The translations under genes and the position numbers were made by a program. The notes beneath the pieces were generated by a model, which saw only the letters and a list, made by a program, of their open reading frames with translations, ran no database searches and had not been told where the DNA came from. A stretch of DNA of 64,000 nt from Chitinophagales bacterium (GTDB taxonomy: Bacteria; Bacteroidota; Bacteroidia; Chitinophagales; Chitinophagaceae), in contig JAIXLO010000126.1 in NCBI GenBank assembly GCA_026931325.1, positions 62,001 to 126,000 of the forward strand, in the 5' to 3' direction. How positions within the stretch are numbered: position 1 is the stretch's first letter; each line of letters opens with the position of its first letter. This document shows, piece by piece, positions 43,450 through 52,872 of the stretch.

Positions 43450-46278
43450 ATGGCAGAAATTAAATTACCAAGATTATTAGCAGCAGCTAAAGAATTTAAT
43501 ATAGGTCAAGAGACCTTAATAGATTTTTTAGTAAAAAAAGGTTTCAATAAAGATGATCTAAAGCCTACAGCAAAGCTTTCAGAAGAAATGTATCTTGCCT
43601 TACAAACAGAATTTCAAAGTGATAAAGCTGCAAAAACAAAAGCAGACCAAATTGAAATTCCAAAAACTATTGCTACAGATGTAAAAAAGAAAAAAGAAGA
43701 AGCAACGATTATTAAAGAAGAAATCAAAGAAGAAAACCCTAAAAAACAGAAGAAAGAAGAAGAAAAAGTTGAACCTATACAAACAGAAGAAGTTGTTCCA
43801 GAACAAACAGAACCTTCAATTAAAATTGATGCTCCTGAAATTGCAATTCCAAAAATTATTGATAGAATTGATTTATCTACAATAGATTCTTCTACAAAAC
43901 CAAAAAAATCAGCAAAGAAAAAAGAAGAAAAGCCTAAAAAAGAAAAGAAAGAAGAAGAGAAAACTCTTGAATTAACTGAAACAACAATACCTGAAACTAT
44001 AACAACAGATTCAGATACTGAAACAATATCTCCTTCTGTTATTGAAAATATTGAAGTAGAAAAAATTTCAGGACCTAAGATTGTAGGAAAAATTACTCTT
44101 CCAATTGATAGTGATACAAGACCAAAAGTTACAGCAAAAGAAGAACAAAGAAAACGTAAAAGAATTGTTGTAGATAAAAAGCCTGGTAGTAATATAAAAC
44201 ACATAGATTTTAGAAAAGAAGGAGACTCCTCATCAGCAAAAGGAGGTAGTGGTGGACCTCAAAATAGATTTGGGCAAGAAGGAAGAGGAGCACATCATAA
44301 AAACAAAAGTGCTGGAACTAAAGGAAGACATCACGATAATCGCCGTTCTATAGAAAAAGAAATTGATGCTAAAGAAATACAAGATAAAATAAAAGAAACA
44401 CAAGCAAAATTAGCAGGAGCAAGCGGTAGAGGAAAAAGCTTAAAAGCTAAATATCGTAGAGAAAAAAGAAAAGAAGCTGACGAGGCAATGGAAAGTGCAG
44501 AAACAACTAGTAACAAACTACAAGTTACAGAGTTTGTTACAGTAAGTGAGTTAGCCAATCTTATGAATGTAAGTTTTACAGATGTTATTAGTAAGTGTAT
44601 GGCTTTGGGGTTAATGGTTTCCATCAACCAAAGATTAGATGCAGAAGTAATAGAATTGGTAGCAAGTGAATTTGATTTTGAAGTTGAGTTTACAACATTA
44701 GACGATGTTGAAGAAGAAGAAGAAGATATTGAAGATAATCCTGAAGATTTAATTCCTCGTTCTCCTATTGTTACAATAATGGGTCACGTAGATCATGGTA
44801 AAACATCTTTATTAGATTATATCAGAAATGCTAATGTTGTTGCTGGCGAAGCAGGAGGTATTACTCAACATATAGGAGCTTATGAAGTTACTTTATCATC
44901 AGGAAAATCTATTACATTCTTAGACACACCAGGTCACGAAGCATTTACAGCCATGAGAGCAAGAGGTGCAAAAATTACTGACATAGCTGTTATAGTTATA
45001 GCAGCAGATGATGCTGTAATGCCCCAAACAAAAGAAGCTATAAGTCATGCTCAAGCAGCAAATGTTCCTATGATTTTTGCAATCAATAAAATAGATAAGG
45101 AAGCAGCTAATCCTCAAAAAATTTATGAACAACTTTCTAATATGAATATTTTAGTAGAAAGTTGGGGAGGTAAATATCAAAGCCAGGAATTAAGTGCAAA
45201 AAAGGGATTACATGTAGATGAACTTTTAGAAAAAATATTATTAGAAGCAGAATTATTAGAATTAAAAGCTAATCCAAATAGAGAAGCATCTGGTACAATT
45301 ATAGAAGCTTCATTAGATAAAGGACGTGGTTATGTTGCAACAATTTTAGTACAAAATGGAACTTTAAAACAAGGTGATATAATTGTTTCAGGGCAACATT
45401 ATGGTAGAGTAAAAGCTATGTTTAACGAACGTAATCAACGTGTTCAAGAAGCTCCACCATCAACCCCTGTTGTTATATTAGGTTTAAATGGAGCACCACA
45501 AGCTGGTGAGAAATTTAAAGTATATGAAGACGAAGCAAGTGCAAAAGAAATTGCAACAAAACGCTCTCAAATTCTACGAGAACAAGGCTTACGTGCTAGA
45601 AAACATATTACATTAGATGAAATAGGCAGACGTTTAGCATTAGGTAATTTCAAAGAATTAAACATAATTATTAAAGGGGATGTAGATGGTTCTGTTGAAG
45701 CATTAAGTGATAGCTTACAAAAACTCTCTACACAAGAAATAGCTATTAATGTTGTATTAAAAGCAGTAGGACAAATTTCTGAAAGTGATGTTTTATTAGC
45801 TGCTGCATCTGATGCTATTTTAATAGGTTTTAATGTTCGCCCTTCTTATCAAGCAAATAAATTAGCAGTAGCAGAAGGTGTTCAAATTAAGCAATACTCT
45901 ATTATTTATAAAGCTATCGAAGAAATTAAGAGTGCAATGGAAGGTATGCTTGAACCTAAGGTTGAAGAAAAAGAAGTTGCCTCTGTTGAAATTCGTGAAG
46001 TATTTAAGTTTGATAAAACCACTGTTGCTGGTTGTTATGTAACAGAAGGAAAAATTAAAAGAGATCACAAGATTAAAGTGTTTAGAGATGGTATATTGGT
46101 ATTTCCTCGACAAGAAGGAGCTTATGCAGAACTTGGTAGCTTAAAGCGATTTAAAGACGATGTTAAAGAAGTAAATAATAACTACGAGTGTGGTTTAACC
46201 ATCAAAGGTTTTACAGATATTCAAGCTGGAGATACTGTTGTTGCCTACGAAGAGGAAGAAGTAAAAAGAACACTTTAA
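43450..46278 (+). CDS. infB: Translation initiation factor IF-2
   Basis: A 942-residue GTPase that brings initiator tRNA to the ribosome. The first 350 residues hold an IF2_N-like module ([20 protein letters not shown]) and a long Lys/Glu-rich disordered linker. A second IF2_N-like module (about 360-410) precedes the G domain ([15 protein letters not shown] near 450, [20 protein letters not shown]), then domains II, III and IV. All G motifs are intact. It follows nusA after 76 bases. Confidence 0.96.
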   Translation: MAEIKLPRLLAAAKEFNIGQETLIDFLVKKGFNKDDLKPTAKLSEEMYLALQTEFQSDKAAKTKADQIEIPKTIATDVKKKKEEATIIKEEIKEENPKKQKKEEEKVEPIQTEEVVPEQTEPSIKIDAPEIAIPKIIDRIDLSTIDSSTKPKKSAKKKEEKPKKEKKEEEKTLELTETTIPETITTDSDTETISPSVIENIEVEKISGPKIVGKITLPIDSDTRPKVTAKEEQRKRKRIVVDKKPGSNIKHIDFRKEGDSSSAKGGSGGPQNRFGQEGRGAHHKNKSAGTKGRHHDNRRSIEKEIDAKEIQDKIKETQAKLAGASGRGKSLKAKYRREKRKEADEAMESAETTSNKLQVTEFVTVSELANLMNVSFTDVISKCMALGLMVSINQRLDAEVIELVASEFDFEVEFTTLDDVEEEEEDIEDNPEDLIPRSPIVTIMGHVDHGKTSLLDYIRNANVVAGEAGGITQHIGAYEVTLSSGKSITFLDTPGHEAFTAMRARGAKITDIAVIVIAADDAVMPQTKEAISHAQAANVPMIFAINKIDKEAANPQKIYEQLSNMNILVESWGGKYQSQELSAKKGLHVDELLEKILLEAELLELKANPNREASGTIIEASLDKGRGYVATILVQNGTLKQGDIIVSGQHYGRVKAMFNERNQRVQEAPPSTPVVILGLNGAPQAGEKFKVYEDEASAKEIATKRSQILREQGLRARKHITLDEIGRRLALGNFKELNIIIKGDVDGSVEALSDSLQKLSTQEIAINVVLKAVGQISESDVLLAAASDAILIGFNVRPSYQANKLAVAEGVQIKQYSIIYKAIEEIKSAMEGMLEPKVEEKEVASVEIREVFKFDKTTVAGCYVTEGKIKRDHKIKVFRDGILVFPRQEGAYAELGSLKRFKDDVKEVNNNYECGLTIKGFTDIQAGDTVVAYEEEEVKRTL

Positions 46279-46382
46279 TTTTTTTATCTTACTCTTTAAA
46301 ATACACTTGATTGATTGAATAAATTTTTAAAACAAAAGTCTATTCATTCTATCCTATCATTTCTGTTTATTACCTTAGCCCC

Positions 46383-49244
46383 ATGTCAGAAAAGAAATTA
46401 TTTTTATTAGATGCTTATGCACTAATCTTTAGAGCATATTATGCTTTAATGCGTAACCCACGTATTACAAGCAATGGAAAAAATACAAATGCACAATTTG
46501 GTTTTACCAATACTTTAATAGAATTAATTAATAAAGAAAAACCAACACATATTGCTGTTTGTTTTGATGTTGGTGGTTCTGCAGATCGTGAAGCTGATTA
46601 CGAAGATTATAAAGCTAATAGACAAGAAACTCCTGAAGATATTTTAGCAGCAGTACCTGATATAAAAAAAATTATTGAAGGCTTTAATATTCCAATAATA
46701 GGTGTTGAAGGTTATGAAGCTGATGATGTTATTGGCACACTTGCCTGGGAAGCCCATGATGCAGGTTATGAAGTATTTATGGTAACTCCAGATAAAGATT
46801 ATGGACAATTAGTAAGAGATGGGATTTATATTTATAAACCAGCTTATCAAGGAAGTAATGTAGAAATTTTAGGACCAAAAGAAGTTTGTGAAAAATGGGA
46901 TATTGAAAGGGTTGATCAAGTAATTGATATTTTAGGATTAATGGGTGATGCTGTTGATAATATACCAGGAATAAAAGGTGTAGGAGAAAAAACAGCAGCA
47001 AAACTTTTAAAAGAATATGGCACACTTGAAAATGTTTTAGCAAATGCAGAAAATATAAAAGGTGCATTAGGAGAAAAAATAAAAGAAGGCAAAGAAGATG
47101 CTATGCTTAGTAAAAAGTTAGCAACTATTATTACCAAAGTTCCTGTTTCATTTCATGAAGAAGATTTCTCTTTAAAAGAAATGAATAAAGATGTTCTTAA
47201 AGAAATATTTAGTGAATTAGAATTTAGAACTTTAGGTAAAAGAATTTTAGGAGAAGAAATTTTTATTGCTCCTAAAGAATTAAGCTCTCCATCGGTTCAA
47301 ACAGATTTGTTTGGAAATGTTGTTCAACCAATATCAGACAAAAAAAATATCAAACCAAAAAACACTTCATCTCAAGAAAAAAACATTGACGAAGAAGAAG
47401 AAATAATTTTTTCTTCAGAAATAAAAAATATTAATAACACACCCCACAATTATCATCTTATTCAAACAGAAAAAGAAATTGATGAGATGATAGAAAAATT
47501 AAAACACCAAAAAGAAATTTGTTTTGATACAGAAACAACAGGCATTGATGCTAATAATGCAGAATTGGTTGGTTTAAGTTTTTCTTGTAAAGCACATGAA
47601 GCATATTATATTCCTTGCTCAACAGAGAAGGATAAAACACTTTCTATACTTCAAAAACTAAATAAACTTTTTGCTTCAGAATCTATTACTTGGATTGGAC
47701 AAAACTTAAAATACGATATGCTAATTTTAAAATGGTATGGTTTTGAGTTAAAAGGAAATGTGTATGATACTATGATAGCACATTATGTTGCAGAGCCAGA
47801 GGGTAAGAAAAATATGGATTTGTTAAGCATTTCTTTTTTAGGTTATAACCCTATACATATTGAAGACTTGATAGGTAAGAAAGGAAAAAGTCAGGGAAAT
47901 ATGAGAGATGTTGAAATTGAAAAAATTAAAGATTATGCAGCAGAAGATGCAGATATTACTTTTCAATTAAAACAAGCTATTCATCCACTATTAAAAGAAA
48001 AAGAAGTTGAAAATGTTTTTTATGAAGTTGAAAATCCATTAGTAAAAGTTTTGGCTGATATGGAATTTGATGGAGTAAAAATTGATGAAGATTTTTTAAA
48101 AGATTATAGCAATGAACTTGAAAGAGATGCAAAACAAGCAGAGCAAAATGTTTATCGACTTGCTGGTGTAAAATTTAATCTTGCCTCACCTAAACAATTA
48201 GGAGAAGTATTGTTTGATAAATTAAAATTAGATAGCTCAGCTAAAAAAACAAAAACAGGTCAATACCAAACAGGCGAAGATGTTTTAACAAGTTTAGCAG
48301 CTAAGGGTCATAAAATTGCAGATGAAATTTTAGTGTTTAGAGAACTTACCAAACTAAAATCAACTTATGCAGATGCTTTGCCTTTAATGATAAATAATAA
48401 AAGTGGTCGTGTACACACATCTTATGCTCAAACTGTAGTTGTTACAGGCAGGTTAAGTAGTAGTAATCCTAATTTGCAAAATATACCTATTCGTACCAAC
48501 AGAGGAAAAGAAATTAGAAAAGCATTTATTCCAAGCAGTAAAAACAATGTTTTATTAAGTGCCGATTATTCTCAAATTGAATTAAGAATTGTAGCAGCAA
48601 TTAGTGGAGATAAAAATATGTGTGATGCTTTTTTTCATGGAAAAGATATTCATACAGCTACAGCAGCAAAAGTTTATAATGTAGATGAGGCAAGTGTTAC
48701 AAAAGAAATGAGGTACAAAGCAAAGAGTGTAAATTTTGGAATTATTTATGGGCAAGGGGCATTTGGTTTAGCAGATAATTTAGGAATTTCAAGAACAGAA
48801 GCAAAAGAAATTATTGATAGTTATAAAAAAGAATTTTCGGGTATTCAAAAATATATGGATGATACAATTGCTTTTGCAAAAGCTAATGGTTATGTACAAA
48901 CCATTATTGGAAGAAAAAGATGGTTAAGAGATATTAATTCAAGCAACTTTACAGTTCGTGGCTTTGCAGAAAGAAATGCTATTAACTCTCCTATTCAAGG
49001 AAGTGCAGCAGATATGATAAAATTAGCCATGATAAAAATACATGCTGCAATAAAAAAAGAAAGACTTAAAAGCAAAATGATTTTGCAAGTACACGATGAA
49101 TTGGTTTTTGATGCATTGGAAAGTGAAATAGATATATTAAAGCCATTGATTTTAGAAAATATGAAAAATGCTTTATTGCTCCCAAACAATGTACCTGTTG
49201 AAGCAGAATTAGGCATTGGAAAAAATTGGTTGGAAGCACATTAA
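46383..49244 (+). CDS. polA: DNA polymerase I
   Basis: A 953-residue repair and Okazaki-fragment polymerase. Residues 1-290 are the 5'-3' exonuclease (DAYALIFRAYYA, GYEADDVIGTLA, GDAVDNIPGIKGVGEKTA). Residues about 355-545 are a 3'-5' proofreading domain with all three motifs: FDTETTG, GQNLKYDM and YAAEDADIT. The polymerase domain has motif A DYSQIELRI, motif B RYKAKSVNFGIIYG and motif C VHDELVFD. All three activities look intact. It is transcribed alone, 104 bases after infB. Confidence 0.97.
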   Translation: MSEKKLFLLDAYALIFRAYYALMRNPRITSNGKNTNAQFGFTNTLIELINKEKPTHIAVCFDVGGSADREADYEDYKANRQETPEDILAAVPDIKKIIEGFNIPIIGVEGYEADDVIGTLAWEAHDAGYEVFMVTPDKDYGQLVRDGIYIYKPAYQGSNVEILGPKEVCEKWDIERVDQVIDILGLMGDAVDNIPGIKGVGEKTAAKLLKEYGTLENVLANAENIKGALGEKIKEGKEDAMLSKKLATIITKVPVSFHEEDFSLKEMNKDVLKEIFSELEFRTLGKRILGEEIFIAPKELSSPSVQTDLFGNVVQPISDKKNIKPKNTSSQEKNIDEEEEIIFSSEIKNINNTPHNYHLIQTEKEIDEMIEKLKHQKEICFDTETTGIDANNAELVGLSFSCKAHEAYYIPCSTEKDKTLSILQKLNKLFASESITWIGQNLKYDMLILKWYGFELKGNVYDTMIAHYVAEPEGKKNMDLLSISFLGYNPIHIEDLIGKKGKSQGNMRDVEIEKIKDYAAEDADITFQLKQAIHPLLKEKEVENVFYEVENPLVKVLADMEFDGVKIDEDFLKDYSNELERDAKQAEQNVYRLAGVKFNLASPKQLGEVLFDKLKLDSSAKKTKTGQYQTGEDVLTSLAAKGHKIADEILVFRELTKLKSTYADALPLMINNKSGRVHTSYAQTVVVTGRLSSSNPNLQNIPIRTNRGKEIRKAFIPSSKNNVLLSADYSQIELRIVAAISGDKNMCDAFFHGKDIHTATAAKVYNVDEASVTKEMRYKAKSVNFGIIYGQGAFGLADNLGISRTEAKEIIDSYKKEFSGIQKYMDDTIAFAKANGYVQTIIGRKRWLRDINSSNFTVRGFAERNAINSPIQGSAADMIKLAMIKIHAAIKKERLKSKMILQVHDELVFDALESEIDILKPLILENMKNALLLPNNVPVEAELGIGKNWLEAH

Positions 49245-49296
49245 AATTATTTTTTGAATTTTTAAAATATCAAACAAAACAATTAATAAAAATAAA

Positions 49297-49349
49297 ACTG
49301 CACCTTAAGAATTACCCCTTATTAAAACTAGAGAATTCTTAGGTGCAGT
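49297..49349 (-). terminator. Large terminator between polA and the DUF6952-like gene
   Basis: ACTGCACCTTAAGAATT (49297-49313) pairs with AATTCTTAGGTGCAGT (49334-49349), 16 pairs with one bulged T. Read on the minus strand the stem is followed by TTTTATTTTTATT, so it best serves the minus-strand peroxiredoxin cluster. On the plus strand, downstream of polA, it lacks a U-run. Confidence 0.75.
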
Positions 49350-49368
49350 AAAAACTTTATAAAAAAAA

Positions 49369-49623
49369 TTAACTTACTTTATCAATTGAATCTAAAACCT
49401 TTCTAGCAAAAACATTAAGAGCTTCACTTTCTCTTAATCCTTCATTAACTAATTGATGAACTTCAATAGCACCACAAATATTAGTGATTAATTCTCCTAT
49501 AACATTTAACTCATCTTCTTTAATACCTCTTGCTTCTGTAACAGATTCCAAAACATCTAATGTAGCAGATAATTTTTCTGGAGAAGATGTTTGATATAGT
49601 TGCCTAATTATTGACAATTTCAT
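49369..49623 (-). CDS. DUF6952-like small protein
   Basis: An 84-residue, mostly helical acidic protein (MKLSIIRQLYQTSSPEKLSA at the start). It matches by memory a small Bacteroidota family found beside thioredoxin and peroxiredoxin genes. No catalytic residues or cysteine pair are visible; one Cys lies in TNICGAIE. Its start codon lies inside the end of the thioredoxin gene (20-base overlap), so it is translationally coupled and probably shares its function in redox defence. Function unknown. Confidence 0.75.
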   Translation of the reverse strand: MKLSIIRQLYQTSSPEKLSATLDVLESVTEARGIKEDELNVIGELITNICGAIEVHQLVNEGLRESEALNVFARKVLDSIDKVS

Positions 49624-49918
49624 AAAATAAATTATTTAATTCTTCAGTTTTATTCGTTTGGATTTGATTAATAAAACTTCCATTTACAAAAGAGGCAAAT
49701 GTTGGTAAATTATCAACCTTAGCTAACTTTCTTGATTCAGGCATTTTTTCTGCATCAACATAAATAAAAGTTACATCATCATTTTCAGATGCAAGCTTTT
49801 TAAACTTTGGTTTCATAATTCTACAATTACCACACCAGCCTGCTCCATATTGTACCATTACTTTTTTTGAGTTTGATACAATACTTTGTAAATTATCTTC
49901 TGCTAATTCTATAAACAT
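49604..49918 (-). CDS. Thioredoxin-family protein
   Basis: A 104-residue single-domain thioredoxin with active site WCGNC (C29 and C32) in VQYGAGWCGNCRIMKPKF, and cis-proline block VDNLPTFASF. CGNC differs from the standard CGPC, which raises the redox potential in other thioredoxins and suggests a specialised partner. Eleven bases downstream of the peroxiredoxin gene, it is the obvious electron donor for it. Confidence 0.9.
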   Translation of the reverse strand: MFIELAEDNLQSIVSNSKKVMVQYGAGWCGNCRIMKPKFKKLASENDDVTFIYVDAEKMPESRKLAKVDNLPTFASFVNGSFINQIQTNKTEELNNLFYEIVNN

Positions 49919-49929
49919 TTTTGTTGTTA

Positions 49930-50565
49930 TTAATTATTAGATAAATATTCTGCAACTCCTTTTCTATCAGCATGCATAGCTTGTTTTCCTTCTTCCCAAT
50001 TTGCTGGACAAACTTCACCATGTTGTTGAACGTGTGTATAAGCATCTATTAAACGAATATATTCATGAACATTTCTACCCAAAGGCATATCATTTACACT
50101 TTCGTGAAATATTTTTCCTGTTTCATCAATTAAATATGTAGCTCTATAGGTAACATTGTCACCAAGCATTTCATCATCATCTTCTGTTTCTCCTTCAATA
50201 AATTGTGTATCTATAATATCCAATTCATCTGCTAATAATCTATGTGTATCTGCTAATAATGGATAAGTTATACCTTCTATACCTCCTTGATTTTTTGGAG
50301 TATTTAACCAGGCAAAATGTACTTCTGCTGTATCGCAAGAAGCTCCAATAACTAATGTGTTTCTTTTTTCAAAATCTTTTAATGCAGCTTGAAAAGCATG
50401 TAACTCTGTTGGACAAACGAAAGTGAAATCTTTTGGATACCAGAATAATAAAACTTTCTTCTTATTTTTTAAAGCTTCTTCTAAAACGTTTAATTTAAAA
50501 GTATCTCCTAATTCTGTAATTGCATTTATAGCAATATTGGGGAATTGTTTTCCTACTAATGACAT
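49930..50565 (-). CDS. Typical 2-Cys peroxiredoxin (AhpC/Prx1 type)
   Basis: A 211-residue peroxidase for H2O2 and organic hydroperoxides. The peroxidatic cysteine is C51 in FTFVCPTELHAF and the resolving cysteine sits in GEVCPANWEEGKQ. The supporting Arg lies in the GRNVHEYIRLID block. It heads a cluster with a thioredoxin and a DUF6952-like protein. A perfect -7 box lies 34 bases upstream. No OxyR or PerR site could be recognised. Confidence 0.94.
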   Translation of the reverse strand: MSLVGKQFPNIAINAITELGDTFKLNVLEEALKNKKKVLLFWYPKDFTFVCPTELHAFQAALKDFEKRNTLVIGASCDTAEVHFAWLNTPKNQGGIEGITYPLLADTHRLLADELDIIDTQFIEGETEDDDEMLGDNVTYRATYLIDETGKIFHESVNDMPLGRNVHEYIRLIDAYTHVQQHGEVCPANWEEGKQAMHADRKGVAEYLSNN

Positions 50566-50599
50566 AATATTTGATTTTTAAATGTAATAACTAATACTG

Positions 50600-50607
50600 C
50601 AAAGTTA
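50600..50607 (-). promoter_or_regulatory. Candidate -7 box for the peroxiredoxin cluster
   Basis: TAACTTTG on the minus strand matches TAnnTTTG. A TTG lies 15 bases further upstream, somewhat close for a -33 element. The leader would be about 30 bases. Confidence 0.45.
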
Positions 50608-50724
50608 CTATAAGATGCTATGCAATTTTATTGTTTTGTTTTATAGTTAATAGACAAAAACTATATATTATTTCTTTAACATTAAAATAAACTATTACTA
50701 ATTAAAGAAGTAATGACGTGTATT

Positions 50725-51231
50725 TTATTTTCTTTTATATATAGGAACAGTGCTGCAAGGCTCTCCATACATAATACTTTTAACTACAGGTTTTAGTTTA
50801 AAAGTAATAGCAGTATAAGCTAATTCTGGAATAGTAATATCACCACAACCTTTTATTACAATTCTTTTATCTGTATAATCTTCGGGATTTATTTTTTCTA
50901 TTCTTTGTAAAAGTATTTGATTAATAATATTATTTTTATCTCCTGTTGACACATATTCAGCAAAAGGTTGTAAGTAAGATGCAACTAACATATAAGCCCA
51001 AACAGGAATAATAGCATCAGTTGAGCAAGTAATTCCAACCATTTTATTTTTGTATTTACTCCAATCTACATTTTGTAAAGAAGCTCTAAAATCTTTTTCC
51101 TTTAAAATTAATTCCATAAAAAGATAATCTTTCAAATCAAAAATTTCAATATCCTCTTTAGGATAAAAATCTTCTAAATCCAAAGTAATAATGCCACTTT
51201 CGGCAATTTTATTTATTATAACATCATTCAT
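50725..51231 (-). CDS. DUF2480 family protein
   Basis: A 168-residue cytoplasmic protein of the Bacteroidota family DUF2480, recognised by its opening (NKIAESGIITLDLEDFYP), VGITCSTDAIIPVWAYMLVA and the cysteine/glycine end VIKGCGDITIPELAY. No function is established; two conserved cysteines hint at metal or redox chemistry. Its -7 box is only four bases from the ATG, predicting a leaderless mRNA. Confidence 0.85.
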   Translation of the reverse strand: MNDVIINKIAESGIITLDLEDFYPKEDIEIFDLKDYLFMELILKEKDFRASLQNVDWSKYKNKMVGITCSTDAIIPVWAYMLVASYLQPFAEYVSTGDKNNIINQILLQRIEKINPEDYTDKRIVIKGCGDITIPELAYTAITFKLKPVVKSIMYGEPCSTVPIYKRK

Positions 51232-51235
51232 AATA

Positions 51236-51243
51236 CAAAGATA
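51236..51243 (-). promoter_or_regulatory. Candidate -7 box giving a leaderless DUF2480 mRNA
   Basis: TATCTTTG on the minus strand, a perfect TAnnTTTG, is followed by TATT and the ATG. With a start site 4-7 bases after the box, transcription would begin at or beside the A of the start codon. Confidence 0.5.
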
Positions 51244-51290
51244 TTCTTATGAAGAAGATAAAATTTTCGTTAGAAGTAAAAGAGCATTAA

Positions 51291-52085
51291 CTACTCTTTT
51301 AAAATGTCTCTGATGAAATTATGATATTCAACAAATTTTGGTAAATTATTATGTCCACCTCCTCGAATTTTTATTAAGGTAATTTTTGATGGGCTTAATG
51401 CTTGTAATTTTTCACTTTGACTAATAGGTATTAGCCAATCTTTTGTACCATGAATAATATAAGTGTGGCAATTAACTTTTCTTATCCATTTATCTGTTCT
51501 TAAGTGATATCTTAAAATATATTTTACAGGCAATATTGGCAAAAACCTTTCTACCACTTTTTTAAAATTATAATAAGGAGAATCTAATATTAAATAACGT
51601 GGCTTATTATCACAGGCAATTTTTGTAGCAAAGCCACTACCCATACTTCTTCCATAAACTAATAAATGATATTCGGGATATTTCTTTTTAAGTTCATCAT
51701 AAACAAACTGCATATCATTTAGCATTTCTTTCTCACTTCTTTTTCCTGTGCTTTTTCCAAAACCTCTATAATCTACCAAAACTACATCATAATTATACCT
51801 ATAAAAATCCATTGCATATTTAGCCCAACCCTTTATGCTTCTTGTATTTCCATGAAAATATAAAATTAGGCCTGAGGGCTTTTCTCTGTAAAAATGTAAT
51901 CCATTTATAGTTACCTCTGGTGCTATATTAAAAAATAATTCAGTAAAAGGGATGTTGTATTTAAAACGAAAATCTTGTTGTAATCGTTCTGGTTTAAAAA
52001 TAAATTTCTCTTGTAAAAAATATATTAATACAGAAATAACAACGATGCCTCCTACAATATAGAAAATGATACTACCGATAACCAA
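51291..52085 (-). CDS. Membrane-anchored alpha/beta hydrolase
   Basis: A 264-residue protein with one N-terminal membrane helix (about 4-24) and an alpha/beta hydrolase fold. The nucleophile elbow is YGRSMGSGFA (Ser), the acid lies in IHGTKDWLIPISQ and the His in GGGHNNLPKF; the oxyanion region is YFHGNTRS. It resembles the BEM46/YfhR-like family. The substrate is unknown. No ATG exists near the membrane helix, and a stop codon lies just upstream, so translation probably begins at TTG (52083-52085). Confidence 0.85.
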   Translation of the reverse strand: MVIGSIIFYIVGGIVVISVLIYFLQEKFIFKPERLQQDFRFKYNIPFTELFFNIAPEVTINGLHFYREKPSGLILYFHGNTRSIKGWAKYAMDFYRYNYDVVLVDYRGFGKSTGKRSEKEMLNDMQFVYDELKKKYPEYHLLVYGRSMGSGFATKIACDNKPRYLILDSPYYNFKKVVERFLPILPVKYILRYHLRTDKWIRKVNCHTYIIHGTKDWLIPISQSEKLQALSPSKITLIKIRGGGHNNLPKFVEYHNFIRDILKE

Positions 52086-52166
52086 AATATTTTAGAGTAA
52101 TAAAGTTATATCAAATACAGCTATACTTTGTAAAAAGCATTTTTAAATCATTTTCTTTTTTGTTCA

Positions 52167-52223
52167 AAGAGTGTCTTAGCTTTGCACAAAAGCATAAAAA
52201 GAACACTCTGTAGAAACGAAAAG
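52167..52223 (+). repeat. Dispersed hairpin repeat, copy A
   Basis: AGAGTGT at the left pairs with ACACTCT (52203-52209), and inside it GCTTTGCACAAAAGC (52179-52193) forms a second small stem. The 15-base core and the following GAACACTCT recur at copy B with identical 22-base spacing, ending in a G/A-rich ACGAAA tail. It stands upstream of the acetyltransferase gene. Confidence 0.75.
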
Positions 52224-52317
52224 TTTTTATACTTTTAAAATATATACTAATATTGAGTAATTGTTTTACTCATTTTATTCGATTAAATAATACTAATAAG
52301 ACTGAAGAAGTGAAGCT

Positions 52318-52872
52318 ATGAAAGATACTCAAATTTATTTTTTGATAAAAGACATTAAAAGACTAATTGGGAAGAAGAAACTTAGAGTATTTTTAATAGT
52401 GTTTAATAAAGCGTTTTGGGGTATTTTTATCTATAGAATAGAAAGGTTCTTTTTCATTTGTTTTGGAAAAGCATACAAAATAATTCGAATACCATTTTTA
52501 CCTATTATCTCAATTTTTTATTGGTTTACTAATATTGAAATTCATTATGAGGCTGATATTAAAGGTGGAATATCTATTTTACATCCCTCATTAGGAGTTG
52601 TAATAAGTGGTAAATCAAAAATTGGAAAAAATATAACACTTGTAGGAGGCAATTGTATCGGTTATCAATCAAAAAATAAAACTACTCAATCAAGTTTTAT
52701 ATTAGGAGATAATCTTACACTGGGTGCAAATTCAACAATAATAGGCCCAATTAATTTAGGAGATAATATAACTATTGGAGCCAATGCTTGTGTTGTAAAT
52801 AGTTTTACAGAATCTTATTTAATTCTTGTAGGAGTTCCTGCAAAAAGTGTTAGAAATGCTAATCACATCTAA
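52318..52872 (+). CDS. Serine acetyltransferase-like hexapeptide protein
   Basis: A 184-residue acyltransferase of the CysE/LacA hexapeptide class. A basic, hydrophobic N-terminal half (about 20-75, with IRIPFLPIISIFYWFT) is followed by the catalytic His-bearing block ISILHPSLGVVISG and left-handed helix repeats (LGDNLTLGANSTIIG, LGDNITIGANACVV), ending VGVPAKSVRNA. Such CysE-like proteins often O-acetylate surface polysaccharide, and the membrane-leaning N-terminus supports that over cysteine synthesis. It is bracketed by direct copies of a dispersed repeat and has no linked glycan genes. Confidence 0.82.
   Translation: MKDTQIYFLIKDIKRLIGKKKLRVFLIVFNKAFWGIFIYRIERFFFICFGKAYKIIRIPFLPIISIFYWFTNIEIHYEADIKGGISILHPSLGVVISGKSKIGKNITLVGGNCIGYQSKNKTTQSSFILGDNLTLGANSTIIGPINLGDNITIGANACVVNSFTESYLILVGVPAKSVRNANHI

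Noticed and set aside
43614-44204. 196-residue minus-strand ORF inside infB
   Set aside because: Antisense to the low-complexity Lys/Glu linker of IF-2. The Ser/Phe-rich translation is what a GAA/AAA-rich gene gives in reverse.
52318-52872. cysE (serine acetyltransferase for cysteine synthesis)
   Set aside because: The hydrophobic N-terminal half and lack of cysK nearby fit a polysaccharide O-acetyltransferase equally well or better, so no gene symbol was given.
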